Source: Paenibacillus arenilitoris
Lineage (GTDB): Bacteria; Bacillota; Bacilli; Paenibacillales; Paenibacillaceae
NCBI RefSeq assembly: GCF_014705655.1
Contig: NZ_JACXIY010000016.1
Coordinates: 124,001 to 188,000, forward strand
Direction of reading: 5' to 3'
DNA length: 64,000 nucleotides
Positions 1-9,221 of this stretch are shown here, one piece after another. The notes beneath the pieces were generated by a model. That model searched no databases. It was not told the DNA's origin and saw nothing but the letters and a program-made list of their open reading frames with translations. The first letter of the stretch is position 1; the number at the start of each line of letters is the position of its first letter. The translations under genes and the position numbers were made by a program.

Positions 1-1987
1 CCCAGGAGAGGTGAACCTTCGCTTCCTCCGGCAAGTAGACGGCGTTGAAATTCTCGATTGCCGCCGGCGGCTGCTCTTCCTCCTGAACGTCCTGCGGCTT
101 CTTGAAGGCGTCTTTCTTCACGCCCTTCATTGCGTCTCGCATAACTTTCGAGAACAGGGCGGCAGACTGCACGCTGCCGTTATCCAGAACATGGTTCTCG
201 TCCGTCTTATCGTAGCCCATCCAGACCGCCGCTGTCCACTCCGGCGTGTAGCCGACGAACCAGGCGTCCCGCACGCCGGAGCCTCTGACGCCGAACTGCG
301 TCGTTCCCGTCTTGCCCGCCACCGGACGGTCGATCGCCGCTCTCGCGCCCGATCCGCCCTTCTGAACGACCGTCTGCATCATTTCCGTCAAATACCAGGC
401 GGTCTGCGGCGACATCAATGGCTTCGCTTCCGGTGCCTTATACGTGTACGGCGTCGTGTTTCCTTTGCCCTCGATCTTCGTGATCGAGTGGGGGTCGACC
501 GATTTGCCCCCGTTCGCGAACACGCTGTACGCGGTCGCCATCTGGAACGGCGTCGCGGCGTTCGAGCCGAGCGCCAGCGTCAGGTTCGAGTCGTTGTCGG
601 TAATCTTGAAGCCGAGCTTCTCCGCGAACGCCTTCCCTTTGCCGAGGCCGATTTCGTTCAGCATCCAGACGGCCGCGAGGTTTCGGGAATCTTTGATCGC
701 CTGCGTCATCGATACGGGCGTCGCCCCCCACCGGTCGTACGGACAATAGTCGCCGAAGCATTTCTTGTCGTTGGCCAGCGTCGTCCAAGGGAAGTAATCG
801 CCCGACTCGAGCGCAGGTCCGTACGCGACGATCGGCTTGAAGGACGAGCCCGGCTGCCTTGTGACGTTGACGCGGTTCAGTCCCTTCTTCACATAGTCGC
901 GGCCTCCGGTGAGGCCCTTGATCGTGCCGTCGCGATGGTCGATGATGATCATCGCCGCCTCGACCTGGCGTTCGTCCTCGCTCTTCTCGAAGTTGTCGTC
1001 GTCGTCGAACTGCTTCTCGATCGACTTCTGCGCCTGCTGGTTGAGCGTCGTATAGATCCGGTAGCCGCCGATCCGCAGTTCTTCCTCGGTAACGTTCATT
1101 TTCTCGATCGCCTCATCGACGACGAAATCGACGAACGCGGGGTACGGGTCTCCGGTGTTCTCCTCGATATGGGCCGGCGGCTCGTACACGACGGCCTTCG
1201 CCTGCTCCATCTCCTCGGCCGTAATGTAGCCTTGGTCATACATGAGCTTCAAGACGACCGCGCGGCGGTTCATCGAATCCTCCGGATTTTTGATCGGATT
1301 GTAGCGGTTCGGCGCCTTCGGCATCGCCGCCAGCGTCGCCGCCTGCCACAGCTCGAGATCCTTCAGCTCGGCATCGAAATAATAGCTCGCCGCATGCTTG
1401 ACGCCATATATGTTCTTGCCGAAAAATATCCGGTTCAAGTACATCGTCAAAATTTCGTTTTTGGACATCTGATGCTCGAGCGCGACGGCGATCGACGCCT
1501 CCGTCGCTTTGCGGAAAAACGTCTTGTCCGCGGTCAGGAACACGTTCTTCGCCAGCTGCTGCGTAATCGTGCTGCCCCCCTCTACCGCGCTGCGCGCGAT
1601 GACGTCCTTCACGACGGCGCGGCCGATCGCGAAGAAGTCGATGCCCGAATGCTCGTAGAAGCGCTGGTCCTCCGTCGCGACGATCGCGTTCAGCAGCTGC
1701 TCCGGTATTTCCGAAAATTCGGCAACCTCGCGGTTCTCCTCCGCGTTGTACAATCTTGAAATCTCGTTGCCATCCGCGTCGAAGATGATTGACGCTTCTC
1801 CGAAGTCGAGCTTGCTGCCGTTCTCGGCCAAAATTCGTTCTCCGTTCAAAATAATTAGCAAATACCCGATGATGCCGCAAACGATCGCGATGACCGCCGT
1901 AAAAAACAAGCCATAGAACCATTTGCGTCCCGACGCTTTCTTCTTCTTCTGTTTCGCTGCAGTCTTGCTGCGTGGTCGATCAGCCAT
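1..1987 (-). CDS. Class A penicillin-binding protein 1A (partial, 3' end outside window)
   Basis: Bifunctional peptidoglycan glycosyltransferase/transpeptidase that polymerises and cross-links the wall outside the membrane. The first 662 codons are visible and there is no stop before the window edge. A Lys-rich cytoplasmic tail is followed by one membrane anchor (about residues 23-48). The GT51 domain shows EDQRFYEHSG (catalytic Glu near 106), GGSTITQQ and RKATE. The transpeptidase domain shows the SxxK motif as SSFK (near 381), SRN (near 432) and KTGTT (near 558). The start ATG at 1987 is preceded by AGGAGGGGAG. It lies downstream of hfq but is separated from it by a terminator, so it is probably its own unit. 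Family identification is secure; the exact ponA/pbp1A orthology is inferred. Confidence 0.95.
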   Translation of the reverse strand, partial: MADRPRSKTAAKQKKKKASGRKWFYGLFFTAVIAIVCGIIGYLLIILNGERILAENGSKLDFGEASIIFDADGNEISRLYNAEENREVAEFSEIPEQLLNAIVATEDQRFYEHSGIDFFAIGRAVVKDVIARSAVEGGSTITQQLAKNVFLTADKTFFRKATEASIAVALEHQMSKNEILTMYLNRIFFGKNIYGVKHAASYYFDAELKDLELWQAATLAAMPKAPNRYNPIKNPEDSMNRRAVVLKLMYDQGYITAEEMEQAKAVVYEPPAHIEENTGDPYPAFVDFVVDEAIEKMNVTEEELRIGGYRIYTTLNQQAQKSIEKQFDDDDNFEKSEDERQVEAAMIIIDHRDGTIKGLTGGRDYVKKGLNRVNVTRQPGSSFKPIVAYGPALESGDYFPWTTLANDKKCFGDYCPYDRWGATPVSMTQAIKDSRNLAAVWMLNEIGLGKGKAFAEKLGFKITDNDSNLTLALGSNAATPFQMATAYSVFANGGKSVDPHSITKIEGKGNTTPYTYKAPEAKPLMSPQTAWYLTEMMQTVVQKGGSGARAAIDRPVAGKTGTTQFGVRGSGVRDAWFVGYTPEWTAAVWMGYDKTDENHVLDNGSVQSAALFSKVMRDAMKGVKKDAFKKPQDVQEEEQPPAAIENFNAVYLPEEAKVHLSW

Positions 1988-2040
1988 AGCCGACTCCCCT
2001 CCTGCTCTAATCCAAATTCCGTCCGCTCTATATTTTGCCG

Positions 2041-2079
2041 CGAAATGAAAAGAACAACCCAGCTTGGAGCGGGTTGCTC
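2041..2079 (-). terminator. Rho-independent terminator after hfq
   Basis: Nine-base arms (GAGCAACCC and GGGTTGTTC, one G-T pair) enclose a 10-base loop and are followed on the minus strand by the T-rich run TTTTCATTT. It closes the mutS-to-hfq operon before the penicillin-binding protein gene. Confidence 0.7.
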
Positions 2080-2141
2080 TTCCATGCCGCTATCTAGTTA
2101 AACGAAGCTTCATATTAGAAAGTTTCACTTGCTGCCGCCGC

Positions 2142-2387
2142 CTAGGATTCGACGCCTCCGTTATCCTGCTGCATCAAGGATACGTTCCTCTGCGGAGTGA
2201 ACGTGGAGATCGCGTGCTTGTACACCATTTGCTGACGGCCTTCGCTGTCGATAATGATCGTGAAATTATCGAAAGCTTTAATAACGCCCCGGATTTGGAA
2301 TCCATTCATCAAAAAAACCGTGACCGGTATATTGTCTTTGCGCAGCTGATTCAGGAACGTATCTTGAATATTGATTGTTTTGTTCAT
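2142..2387 (-). CDS. hfq: RNA chaperone Hfq
   Basis: Sm-like hexameric RNA chaperone of 81 residues. The Sm1 region ([29 protein letters not shown]) and the Sm2 signature YKHAIST are complete, with a short acidic tail after residue 70, as in Gram-positive Hfq. The ATG overlaps the miaA stop (ATGA), so translation is probably coupled to miaA. A GGGGG stretch lies 9-10 bases upstream. The miaA-hfq order is conserved across many bacteria. Confidence 0.97.
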   Translation of the reverse strand: MNKTINIQDTFLNQLRKDNIPVTVFLMNGFQIRGVIKAFDNFTIIIDSEGRQQMVYKHAISTFTPQRNVSLMQQDNGGVES

Positions 2388-3415
2388 TGGACGTTACCCC
2401 CGTCTAAAAAAGATTGATTAGAAGTATATTCAAGATCAACTTGAAACTTTCCTGCTATTATACCATGAATCGAGAGCAAATTGTTGTGAAAATTTTCCCG
2501 CATGTCGATCCAATGAATATCCTTCATGTGGCGGAACCAGGACAGCTGGCGCTTCGCGAACCTGCGCGTATCCCGCTTGAGGCGCTCCGCTGCGGCTTCG
2601 AGCGTGCACTCGCCGCGCAAATATTCCGCGATCTCCTTGTAGCCGAGACCCTGCATCGCCACGGCGTTCGGCGGCCTCTCCGACGCCAGCAGCCTCCTTA
2701 CTTCGTCCACGAGTCCCTGCTCCAGCATCAGGTCGATGCGCAGCTCGATACGGCGGTACAGCTCCGCGCGGTCCATCGTGAGTCCGACGATACAAAGTTC
2801 GTAGGGCGATTCTTTTTTCTGTCCCGCCTGCTGCTCGGAGAACGTCAGCCCCGTCAAATGATGCACCTCGAGCGCCCGGATGACGCGGCGCGTATCGTTC
2901 GGATGAAGCCGCTCGGCCGCCTCCGGATCGATCGCCGCGAGGCGCGCGTGCAGCGCTTCGTTGCCGTGCTCCGACGCATAGCGCTCCTGTTCCTCGCGAA
3001 AAACCTCGTCGGAGCCGTTGTCGGCGAACCGGTAATCGTAGCATACCGATTCGACGTAGAGACCCGTTCCCCCGACGATGAACGGAAGCTTGCCGCGCGC
3101 CGCAATCCCGGCGATCGCCCGCGTCGCTTCGGCCTGGAAATCGGCGGCGGAGAACGGCGTCTCCGGGTCGCAAATGTCGATCAGATGATGCGGGATGCCT
3201 TCGCGTTCTTCCGGCGCGATCTTGGCCGTACCGATGTCCATGCCCCGGTATACCTGCATCGAATCGCCGGAAATAATCTCGGCGTTCCACGCTTTGGCGA
3301 TATCCAGGCTCATCCGCGTCTTCCCTACCGCGGTAGGGCCTATGAGAACGAGCAGCGGCTGCTTGCGCTTCGCTTCACCCGCAGCCGGCTGCCGCTCGTT
3401 GTTTTGTTCGATCAA
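2384..3415 (-). CDS. miaA: tRNA dimethylallyltransferase
   Basis: Transfers a dimethylallyl group to N6 of A37 in tRNAs that read UNN codons. The 343 residues begin with a Gln/Lys-rich stretch and then the P-loop GPTAVGKT (about residues 26-33). [17 protein letters not shown] and GGTGLY are the substrate-binding motifs, and the C-terminal part carries the QLSWFR segment. The start is TTG at 3415, overlapping the methyltransferase stop (TTGA) with GGAG about 10 bases upstream. The C-terminal 25 residues after the helical domain are variable. It is co-transcribed with mutL upstream and hfq downstream. Confidence 0.95.
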   Translation of the reverse strand: MIEQNNERQPAAGEAKRKQPLLVLIGPTAVGKTRMSLDIAKAWNAEIISGDSMQVYRGMDIGTAKIAPEEREGIPHHLIDICDPETPFSAADFQAEATRAIAGIAARGKLPFIVGGTGLYVESVCYDYRFADNGSDEVFREEQERYASEHGNEALHARLAAIDPEAAERLHPNDTRRVIRALEVHHLTGLTFSEQQAGQKKESPYELCIVGLTMDRAELYRRIELRIDLMLEQGLVDEVRRLLASERPPNAVAMQGLGYKEIAEYLRGECTLEAAAERLKRDTRRFAKRQLSWFRHMKDIHWIDMRENFHNNLLSIHGIIAGKFQVDLEYTSNQSFLDGGNVQ

Positions 3416-4188
3416 AGCTCTATCACTCCATATGCGATTTTGGACGAGTTCACGTGCTTCCGCTCGAAGCCGAGACGGGCGAATTCGCCGCTTGCCTGAT
3501 GCTCCTTAAGCACGACGCTCTTGCGGGCGACGCGCTTCGCATGCTCGACCACCTCTTCGGAGAGCGCGTCCATGTTCGCCATCGCCCGCAGCGGCTCCAT
3601 CGCGCTCGATTCGCGGATCGGCTGCCGGAACATCGGATCGAAATAGACGATATCCGCGCTCTTATCCGGAAGCGAGCTTAAATAGTCGCCATGATTCATG
3701 CAGCGCAGCTCGATTCTCCTCATCGCCGCGTTCACGTCCGGTAGCCCCGTCTCGTACCCGGCGAGCCCTAATCGGACGATTGCGCACAGCACCGGCTCGC
3801 TCTCGATCGCCGTCACGCTTCCTTGCGGTCCCGCCGCGTAGGAGAATACGAGCGAATCGGCGGCCAAGCCGGCCGTGCAATCGATGACGCGGTCCCCCGC
3901 CTCGCAGCCGGACAGCTCGATGAGCGGATCGGTGTCCCCTCTGCGCAGCCGCTTCACGCGGACGAACGCCATGCTGGGATGAAAATAAAACGGGCTGTCC
4001 GTCTGTCCTTCGTAATAACGGACCTCTTGCTCCGTCACGACGATGAGCCTCCCGTCCTCGCTCATCGCCATCAGCTTGCGTACGGTCAGGTTGCCGCGCG
4101 GCTTAAGCGTCGCGGACAGCTCCCGCGACAGATGGGAAGCCTGTCTAGCGATGCGCTCGGAGGGCTGCGCGGTTGTGGTTACGATCAC
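3412..4188 (-). CDS. Class I SAM-dependent methyltransferase (SAM_MT/RsmJ-like)
   Basis: Predicted methyltransferase of about 258 residues when started from GTG at 4188. The AdoMet-binding region VIDCTAGLAADSLVFSYAAG matches motif I, ExE-like TAIESEP is motif II, and DIVYFDPMFRQP is a DPMF-type motif IV, typical of nucleic-acid N-methyltransferases related to RsmJ. The reading frame is open much further upstream, but that part overlaps mutL and has non-protein-like composition. The GTG at 4188 makes a GTGA overlap with the mutL stop. The substrate is not established. The position between mutL and miaA suggests a housekeeping RNA or DNA role. Confidence 0.85.
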   Translation of the reverse strand: MIVTTTAQPSERIARQASHLSRELSATLKPRGNLTVRKLMAMSEDGRLIVVTEQEVRYYEGQTDSPFYFHPSMAFVRVKRLRRGDTDPLIELSGCEAGDRVIDCTAGLAADSLVFSYAAGPQGSVTAIESEPVLCAIVRLGLAGYETGLPDVNAAMRRIELRCMNHGDYLSSLPDKSADIVYFDPMFRQPIRESSAMEPLRAMANMDALSEEVVEHAKRVARKSVVLKEHQASGEFARLGFERKHVNSSKIAYGVIEL

Positions 4189-6224
4189 GACATCACCCGC
4201 TTGAACATTTTTTCGAGCTGGTAGGTCGACAGATGGACGATGATCGGGCGTCCGTGCGGGCAAGTATACGGCTGCCCGCAGCGCGACAATCGTCCGAGAA
4301 GCGCTTCGCCCTCCTCCCGGCTCATCCGGTCGTTCGCCTTGATCGACGCTTTGCAGGCGCACATAATCGCCGCTTTCTCGCGCAGCTTGGCGATGTCGAT
4401 CGATTTGCGCTCGGCAATGAGCAGCTCCGCCATCTCCTCGACGAGCGCCTTCTCCTCGCCCGCGGGCATCCATTCCGGATAGGCGCGGACGAGAAACGTC
4501 TGCGCGCCGAACGGCTCGAGCTCTACGCCGGCTTGCGCGAATAGCGGGAGCAGCTCGCGGAGCTGCGCCGCATCGCCAGGCGTAAATTCCAGCGTCAGCG
4601 GGACGAGCAGCTGCTGGCTTGCAGCTTCAGGATTCCCAAATTTATGAAAGAAGTATTCATAATTGATCCGCTCGTGCGCGGCATGCTGATCGATGAGGTA
4701 CAGACCATCCTCGGACTGGGCGACGATGTACGTGCCGTGATGCTGCCCGATCCAGTGCAGCTCGGGAAAGGCCGGCTTCTTCGGCTCCTCTTCCGGTTCG
4801 CCGGACGGCCGATCCAAGGAGGCCGGCTCGGAGACGGGATATGCATCGGGCGGCGCCAGCGTATCGAGATAGGCAGGCGTCTCGCCGGCAGATTCCGCTG
4901 GCGTATCGTGCGAAGCCGCGGGAGCGGCCTGCGCCCAGACCGCCGCGGCTTCGCGCAGGGCCGTGGGCTCCGTCTTCGCCGGCGACGGCGGCGCGTACAG
5001 CTTCTCCATCGCCTGGGGCGGGATCTGCTCGCGTTCGGCCTTCGGTACGGCCGGATAGGCGGCACTGGGGCGATTCGCGGATTGGCTTTGTTGACCGTAC
5101 GAGCCGAAGTTACTTAGCTGCGACGGCTTGACCTGTTCTTCCGCGGGCTCTGGCCGGTGGAAGGAAATCGCGTCCTGCACGAACAGCGGCTTCGAACGGT
5201 CCTGCCTGCGGCTCGATTCGGGTCCGGGGATATGCCTTTGGCGAGAAAGCACTTGCTTCACGGCGTCCTCGATCAGCGAGCGAAGATCCGCCTCCTTGCT
5301 GAATCTGACCTCCATCTTAGACGGATGGACGTTGACGTCCAGCAAGCCCGGATGCATGCCGATCTCGAGCACGGCCAGCGGGTACCGGTTGATCGGCAGC
5401 AGCGTATGGTACGCCTGCATCAGCGCCTGATTCACCGCATGGCTGCGGATATAGCGTCCGTTGACGATCGCGGTAATGCCGTTCCGGTTCGCCCGCGTCA
5501 GCTCCGGCTTCGAGATGAAGCCGCGAAGCTCGTAATCCGAATTTTCCGCTTCGACGGGAAGCATGACCTTGGCCGTGTTGCTCCCGTAGACGGCGGCGAT
5601 CACCTGCAGCCTGTCCCCCGTGCCAAGGGTCCGCAGCAGCACGTTGCCATTATGCTTGAACGTGAACGCGATGCCCGGGTGCGCGAGGGCGATCCGATTG
5701 ACGTAATCCGATATGTGCCCGAGCTCCGTCTGGATCGCCTTCATGTATTTGAGGCGGGCAGGCGTATTGTAAAATAAATCCTTCACCGTCATGTCCGTGC
5801 CCTGAGGCGAGTTCGCCGGCTCGTCCGCCGTAATGGCGCCGCCCTCGATGACAATGCGCCGGGCGAGGCCGGAGGAGGAATCGGCCGAGACGCACTCGAG
5901 CCGGGACACGGCGGCGATGCTCGGGAGCGCCTCTCCACGGAACCCGAGGCTGGCGATGCGGAACAAATCGCTGCTCGTCGCGATTTTGCTCGTCGCATGC
6001 CGCTGGAAGGCGGTGGCGATGTCGCCGGCCTCGATGCCGTAGCCGTTATCGGCGACGCGAATGAAGGCCAGCCCGCCTTCCTCGATCGTAATGTCGACGG
6101 TCGTGCTTCCGGCGTCGACCGCGTTCTCGACAAGCTCCTTCACGACCGACGCGGGGCGTTCGACGACTTCGCCGGCCGCGATCTGGTTGGCCAGCTGCTC
6201 GTCCAGCACTTTGATTTTACCCAT
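4185..6224 (-). CDS. mutL: DNA mismatch repair protein MutL
   Basis: GHKL ATPase that couples MutS mismatch recognition to strand incision. The 679 residues comprise an N-terminal ATPase (about 1-330; ELVENAVDAG, DNGYGI, GFRGEAL), a Pro/Ala/Glu-rich linker (about 340-485) and a C-terminal dimerisation/endonuclease domain. The metal-binding nuclease motif DQHAAHERINYE is intact, and ACKASIKAND and CPHGRP are present, so it should be an endonuclease-type MutL as in species without MutH. AAAGGAGG precedes the ATG at 6224. The stop overlaps the next gene and the spacing from mutS is 28 bases. Confidence 0.97.
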   Translation of the reverse strand: MGKIKVLDEQLANQIAAGEVVERPASVVKELVENAVDAGSTTVDITIEEGGLAFIRVADNGYGIEAGDIATAFQRHATSKIATSSDLFRIASLGFRGEALPSIAAVSRLECVSADSSSGLARRIVIEGGAITADEPANSPQGTDMTVKDLFYNTPARLKYMKAIQTELGHISDYVNRIALAHPGIAFTFKHNGNVLLRTLGTGDRLQVIAAVYGSNTAKVMLPVEAENSDYELRGFISKPELTRANRNGITAIVNGRYIRSHAVNQALMQAYHTLLPINRYPLAVLEIGMHPGLLDVNVHPSKMEVRFSKEADLRSLIEDAVKQVLSRQRHIPGPESSRRQDRSKPLFVQDAISFHRPEPAEEQVKPSQLSNFGSYGQQSQSANRPSAAYPAVPKAEREQIPPQAMEKLYAPPSPAKTEPTALREAAAVWAQAAPAASHDTPAESAGETPAYLDTLAPPDAYPVSEPASLDRPSGEPEEEPKKPAFPELHWIGQHHGTYIVAQSEDGLYLIDQHAAHERINYEYFFHKFGNPEAASQQLLVPLTLEFTPGDAAQLRELLPLFAQAGVELEPFGAQTFLVRAYPEWMPAGEEKALVEEMAELLIAERKSIDIAKLREKAAIMCACKASIKANDRMSREEGEALLGRLSRCGQPYTCPHGRPIIVHLSTYQLEKMFKRVMS

Positions 6225-6252
6225 GGGGCGCCTCCTTTCGTTCCGAACCCGG

Positions 6253-8874
6253 TTATTGGTTCAGCTTGATCTTCATATCGTTCAGCCACTGCATCGCCTG
6301 CATCGGCGTAAGGTTGAACAAATCGAGCTTGCGGAGCTCGTCGGCCAATTGCTCGGCCTTCGGGCTCGCCTTGCGGCGGCCGGACCCGGACTCGGTTGCC
6401 GCGGCCGGCTCGTCGAACATCGACAGCTGGACGATGGCCCGCGCCTCGGCCACGCCATCCGGCAGCTTCTTCGGTTCGGGGGCGATCCGCGCCGACTCGC
6501 TTCCGTCCAGCAGCTCGTACGCCCTGCCGATAATGGACTGCGGCAGGCCGGCGAGCTGCGCGCAATAGATGCCGTAGCTCGTGCTGGCCGCTCCCGGCAC
6601 GAGCCTGCGAAGGAACGTCACGTTGTCGCCGCTTTCCTCGACGGCCATGCGCGCGTTCGCGAGCGAAGGAAGCGACTCCTCGAGATGGGCGAGCTCGTGG
6701 AAATGCGTCGATACGAGCGCCTTGCAGCCGATATGATGATGCACGTATTCGATGACCGCCTGCGCGATGGCCATCCCTTCGCCCGTCGACGTGCCGCGCC
6801 CAAGCTCGTCGATAATGACGAGGCTGTTCGAGGTCGCCTTTTCCGTCATCGTCTGGATATCCTTCATCTCGACCATGAACGTGCTTTGTCCGCCGATCAG
6901 GTCGTCGGCGGCGCCGATGCGGGTGAAGATCCGGTCGATTAACGGAACGACCGCCGACTTCGCCGGCACGAAGCAGCCGATCTGCGCCATGACGCAAATA
7001 AGGGCGACCTGCCGCATATACGTGCTTTTGCCCGCCATGTTCGGGCCGGTGATGAGGAGCATCCACTGCTCGTCCTTCAGCAGGGAGGTGCCGTTCGCGA
7101 TGAACGGCGCGCCGTCCATCATCGCTTCGACGACCGGATGCTTGCCTTCCTCGATATGCAAGTCGTACCCTTCGCTGATCCGAGGCCGTGCGAACCGTCG
7201 CTCGGCGCTTACGGTCGCGAGCGATTGATAGGCGTCAAGCTCGGCGATGACGCCGGCAGCCTTCTGCAGCCGGTGCAGATGCAGCGCCAGATGGTCGCGC
7301 AGCTCGATGAACTTCTCGTACTCCAGGTCGATCATTTTGTCCTCGGCCTCGAGAATGAGCCTCTCCTTCTCCTTCAGCTCCGGCGTGACGAACCGCTCGG
7401 CGTTGGCGAGCGTCTGCTTCCGCTCGTACCGGCCTTCCGGCAGCATGCCGAGGTTCGCCTTGGACACCTCCAAGTAATAGCCGAACACTTTGTTATAGCC
7501 GATCTTAAGCGACTTGATCCCCGTCGCCTCGCGCTCCTGCCGCTCGAGCTCGGCGAGCCACTTCTTCCCGTTCGTGCTTGCCTCGCGCAGCTGGTCCAGA
7601 TAGTCGTCGTATCCGGAACGAATGAGGCCGCCTTCGCGGATGGAAACCGGCGGCTCGTCGACGATCACCGTCTCGATCAAGTCGGCCAGGTCGGCGCAAT
7701 CGTCCGTCCCTTCCACGACGGCTTGCAGCGTCTTCGAGCCCGATTGCCCGCACAGCGCCGTGAGCCGCGGGATGCGGCGAAGCGAGCTGCGCAGCGCGTT
7801 CAGGTCCCGCCCGCTCGCGTTGCCGAACGCCACTCTGCCAACCAGCCGCTCCAAATCGTAGATCGGCTGCAGCTCTGCCCGGATATCGTCCCTTAAGATG
7901 AGATCCAGGTACAGCGTCTCGACGGCGTCAAGCCGCGCTTCGACGGAAGCCTTGCTCAGCAGCGGCTTGTCGATCCAGCGGCGGAGCAGCCGGGCGCCCA
8001 TGGACGTCTGCGTCCGGTCGAGCAGCCACAGCAGCGAGCCTTTCTTGTTCCGGTCGCGAACCGTCTCGGTCAGCTCCAGGTTCCGCCGCGTATAATGATC
8101 CAAAATCATATATTGGTTCGGCTCGTAGGAATGAATGGTTCGGACATGGCCCAGCGAGCGCTTCTGCGTCTCGTCCAGATAGCCGGTCAGGACGCTGACC
8201 GCGCGGTAACGGGCGCCGGACAGCCGGCTCAGCTCTTCCTCTCCGTACTGCGCGGCGAGCTTGTCTTCCTCCATCGGCTCTCGCGGCGTCAGCGCAAGGT
8301 GCCGGCTCCAAACCGCGGCCGCTTGCACTTTGTCAAGCAGGCTCCCGTCGCCGATCAGCTCGGACGGCTGATACACGTTAATCTCGTCGATCAGCGATTC
8401 CATCTGCTCCGGGAAAGAAGTAACGTACAGCTCGCCCGTCGACAGGTCGCAGGCCGCTAAGCCGAGCATGCCGCCCACGCGCACGACCGCGGCGATGAAG
8501 TTGTTCGTTTTGCCGTCGAGCGCCTTCGTCTCCATGACGGTACCGGGCGTTATGATGCGTACGATTTCGCGCCGAACGACGCCTTTGGCCGCGGTCGGGT
8601 CCTCCACTTGTTCGCAAATCGCGACCTTGTAGCCTTTATCGACCAGCCTGCTTATGTAATTCTCGGCCGAATGATACGGCACGCCGCACATCGGTATTTT
8701 CCGATCGCCGCCGCCTTCCCGCCCGGTCAGCGTAATTTCGAGCTCGCGCGAAGCATGGATCGCGTCTTCGAAAAACATCTCGTAAAAATCGCCCAGTCTA
8801 AAAAATAAAAAAGCGTCCTTCGCTTGCTCCTTTACCGAAAGGTACTGCAAAATCATCGGAGTATAGCCAGCCAT
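6253..8874 (-). CDS. mutS: DNA mismatch recognition ATPase MutS
   Basis: Recognises mismatches and small loops and recruits MutL. Started at ATG 8874, which has GAGGAGG 6 bases upstream, the protein is 873 residues, normal for MutS1. The N-terminal mismatch-reading motif FFRLGDFYEMF carries the Phe-x-Glu pair. The Walker A GPNMAGKSTYMR, DELGRGTS and the STHFHE switch lie in the C-terminal ATPase. The frame is open 81 codons further upstream, but that extension is basic, low in conserved residues and crosses the promoter, so it is rejected. It is the first gene of the mutS-mutL-miaA-hfq operon. Confidence 0.97.
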   Translation of the reverse strand: MAGYTPMILQYLSVKEQAKDAFLFFRLGDFYEMFFEDAIHASRELEITLTGREGGGDRKIPMCGVPYHSAENYISRLVDKGYKVAICEQVEDPTAAKGVVRREIVRIITPGTVMETKALDGKTNNFIAAVVRVGGMLGLAACDLSTGELYVTSFPEQMESLIDEINVYQPSELIGDGSLLDKVQAAAVWSRHLALTPREPMEEDKLAAQYGEEELSRLSGARYRAVSVLTGYLDETQKRSLGHVRTIHSYEPNQYMILDHYTRRNLELTETVRDRNKKGSLLWLLDRTQTSMGARLLRRWIDKPLLSKASVEARLDAVETLYLDLILRDDIRAELQPIYDLERLVGRVAFGNASGRDLNALRSSLRRIPRLTALCGQSGSKTLQAVVEGTDDCADLADLIETVIVDEPPVSIREGGLIRSGYDDYLDQLREASTNGKKWLAELERQEREATGIKSLKIGYNKVFGYYLEVSKANLGMLPEGRYERKQTLANAERFVTPELKEKERLILEAEDKMIDLEYEKFIELRDHLALHLHRLQKAAGVIAELDAYQSLATVSAERRFARPRISEGYDLHIEEGKHPVVEAMMDGAPFIANGTSLLKDEQWMLLITGPNMAGKSTYMRQVALICVMAQIGCFVPAKSAVVPLIDRIFTRIGAADDLIGGQSTFMVEMKDIQTMTEKATSNSLVIIDELGRGTSTGEGMAIAQAVIEYVHHHIGCKALVSTHFHELAHLEESLPSLANARMAVEESGDNVTFLRRLVPGAASTSYGIYCAQLAGLPQSIIGRAYELLDGSESARIAPEPKKLPDGVAEARAIVQLSMFDEPAAATESGSGRRKASPKAEQLADELRKLDLFNLTPMQAMQWLNDMKIKLNQ

Positions 8875-8910
8875 CCCGATCCTCCTCGCAACTAAACACA
8901 TCAGATATCT

Positions 8911-8919
8911 ATTATAGCA
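8911..8919 (-). promoter_or_regulatory. Extended -10 promoter element for mutS
   Basis: On the minus strand the sequence TGCTATAAT gives a perfect TATAAT with the TG extension one base upstream, 37 bases before the mutS ATG. No good TTGACA-like -35 lies at 16-18 bases, which is tolerated for extended -10 promoters. Confidence 0.55.
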
Positions 8920-9182
8920 AGCGGAACAGACGTGCGCCATACAAGGGAGTCTCTGAGACTCGAAGGCTGGTCGTATCGACTGGCGGCGCGGTGAAAGCTG
9001 GGAGACCGGGCGGCGTTCGATAGAGGCAATACGTTGGGAGCTGGGAGCGGTGCGCGAGCGAAGGCAATCGTCGAGAGATGGAGGCAGAGCGGTGAAAGTT
9101 GGACGATACAGCAACATCCTGCTTCAATAAACGGATTCATTGCGACAAAGAAACTGGAGATGAAACCAAACCGCATACGCGG
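8920..9182. other. Gene-free stretch upstream of mutS
   Basis: About 260 bases between the mutS promoter and the terminator of the amidoligase gene. No convincing reading frame was seen. On the minus strand there are two or three degenerate copies of a CCAGCT-CCAACG / CCAGCTTTCACCGC motif that may be a decayed duplication. Otherwise I see nothing in it. Confidence 0.4.
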
Positions 9183-9221
9183 CAAAAATAAGGCGGCACT
9201 AGAGAACGTCTAGTGCCGCCT
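9183..9221 (-). terminator. Rho-independent terminator after the amidoligase gene
   Basis: A perfect 13-base-pair stem (AGGCGGCACTAGA with its complement) with a 5-base loop, followed on the minus strand by TTATTTTT. It starts right at the stop codon of the amidoligase gene. Confidence 0.9.

Noticed and set aside
11..1759. Long plus-strand open frame across the first 1.7 kb
   Set aside because: It is the mirror of the penicillin-binding protein gene. Its product is Arg-rich without any family motif, as expected for the antisense of a GC-rich gene.
4189..4473. Upstream extension of the methyltransferase frame
   Set aside because: It lies inside mutL and its composition is Arg/Gly/Ala-rich noise; the GTG at 4188 fits the overlap pattern.
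8875..9117. N-terminal extension of MutS by 81 residues
   Set aside because: It would cross the TATAAT promoter element and the strong ribosome site at 8874, and it has no similarity to MutS.
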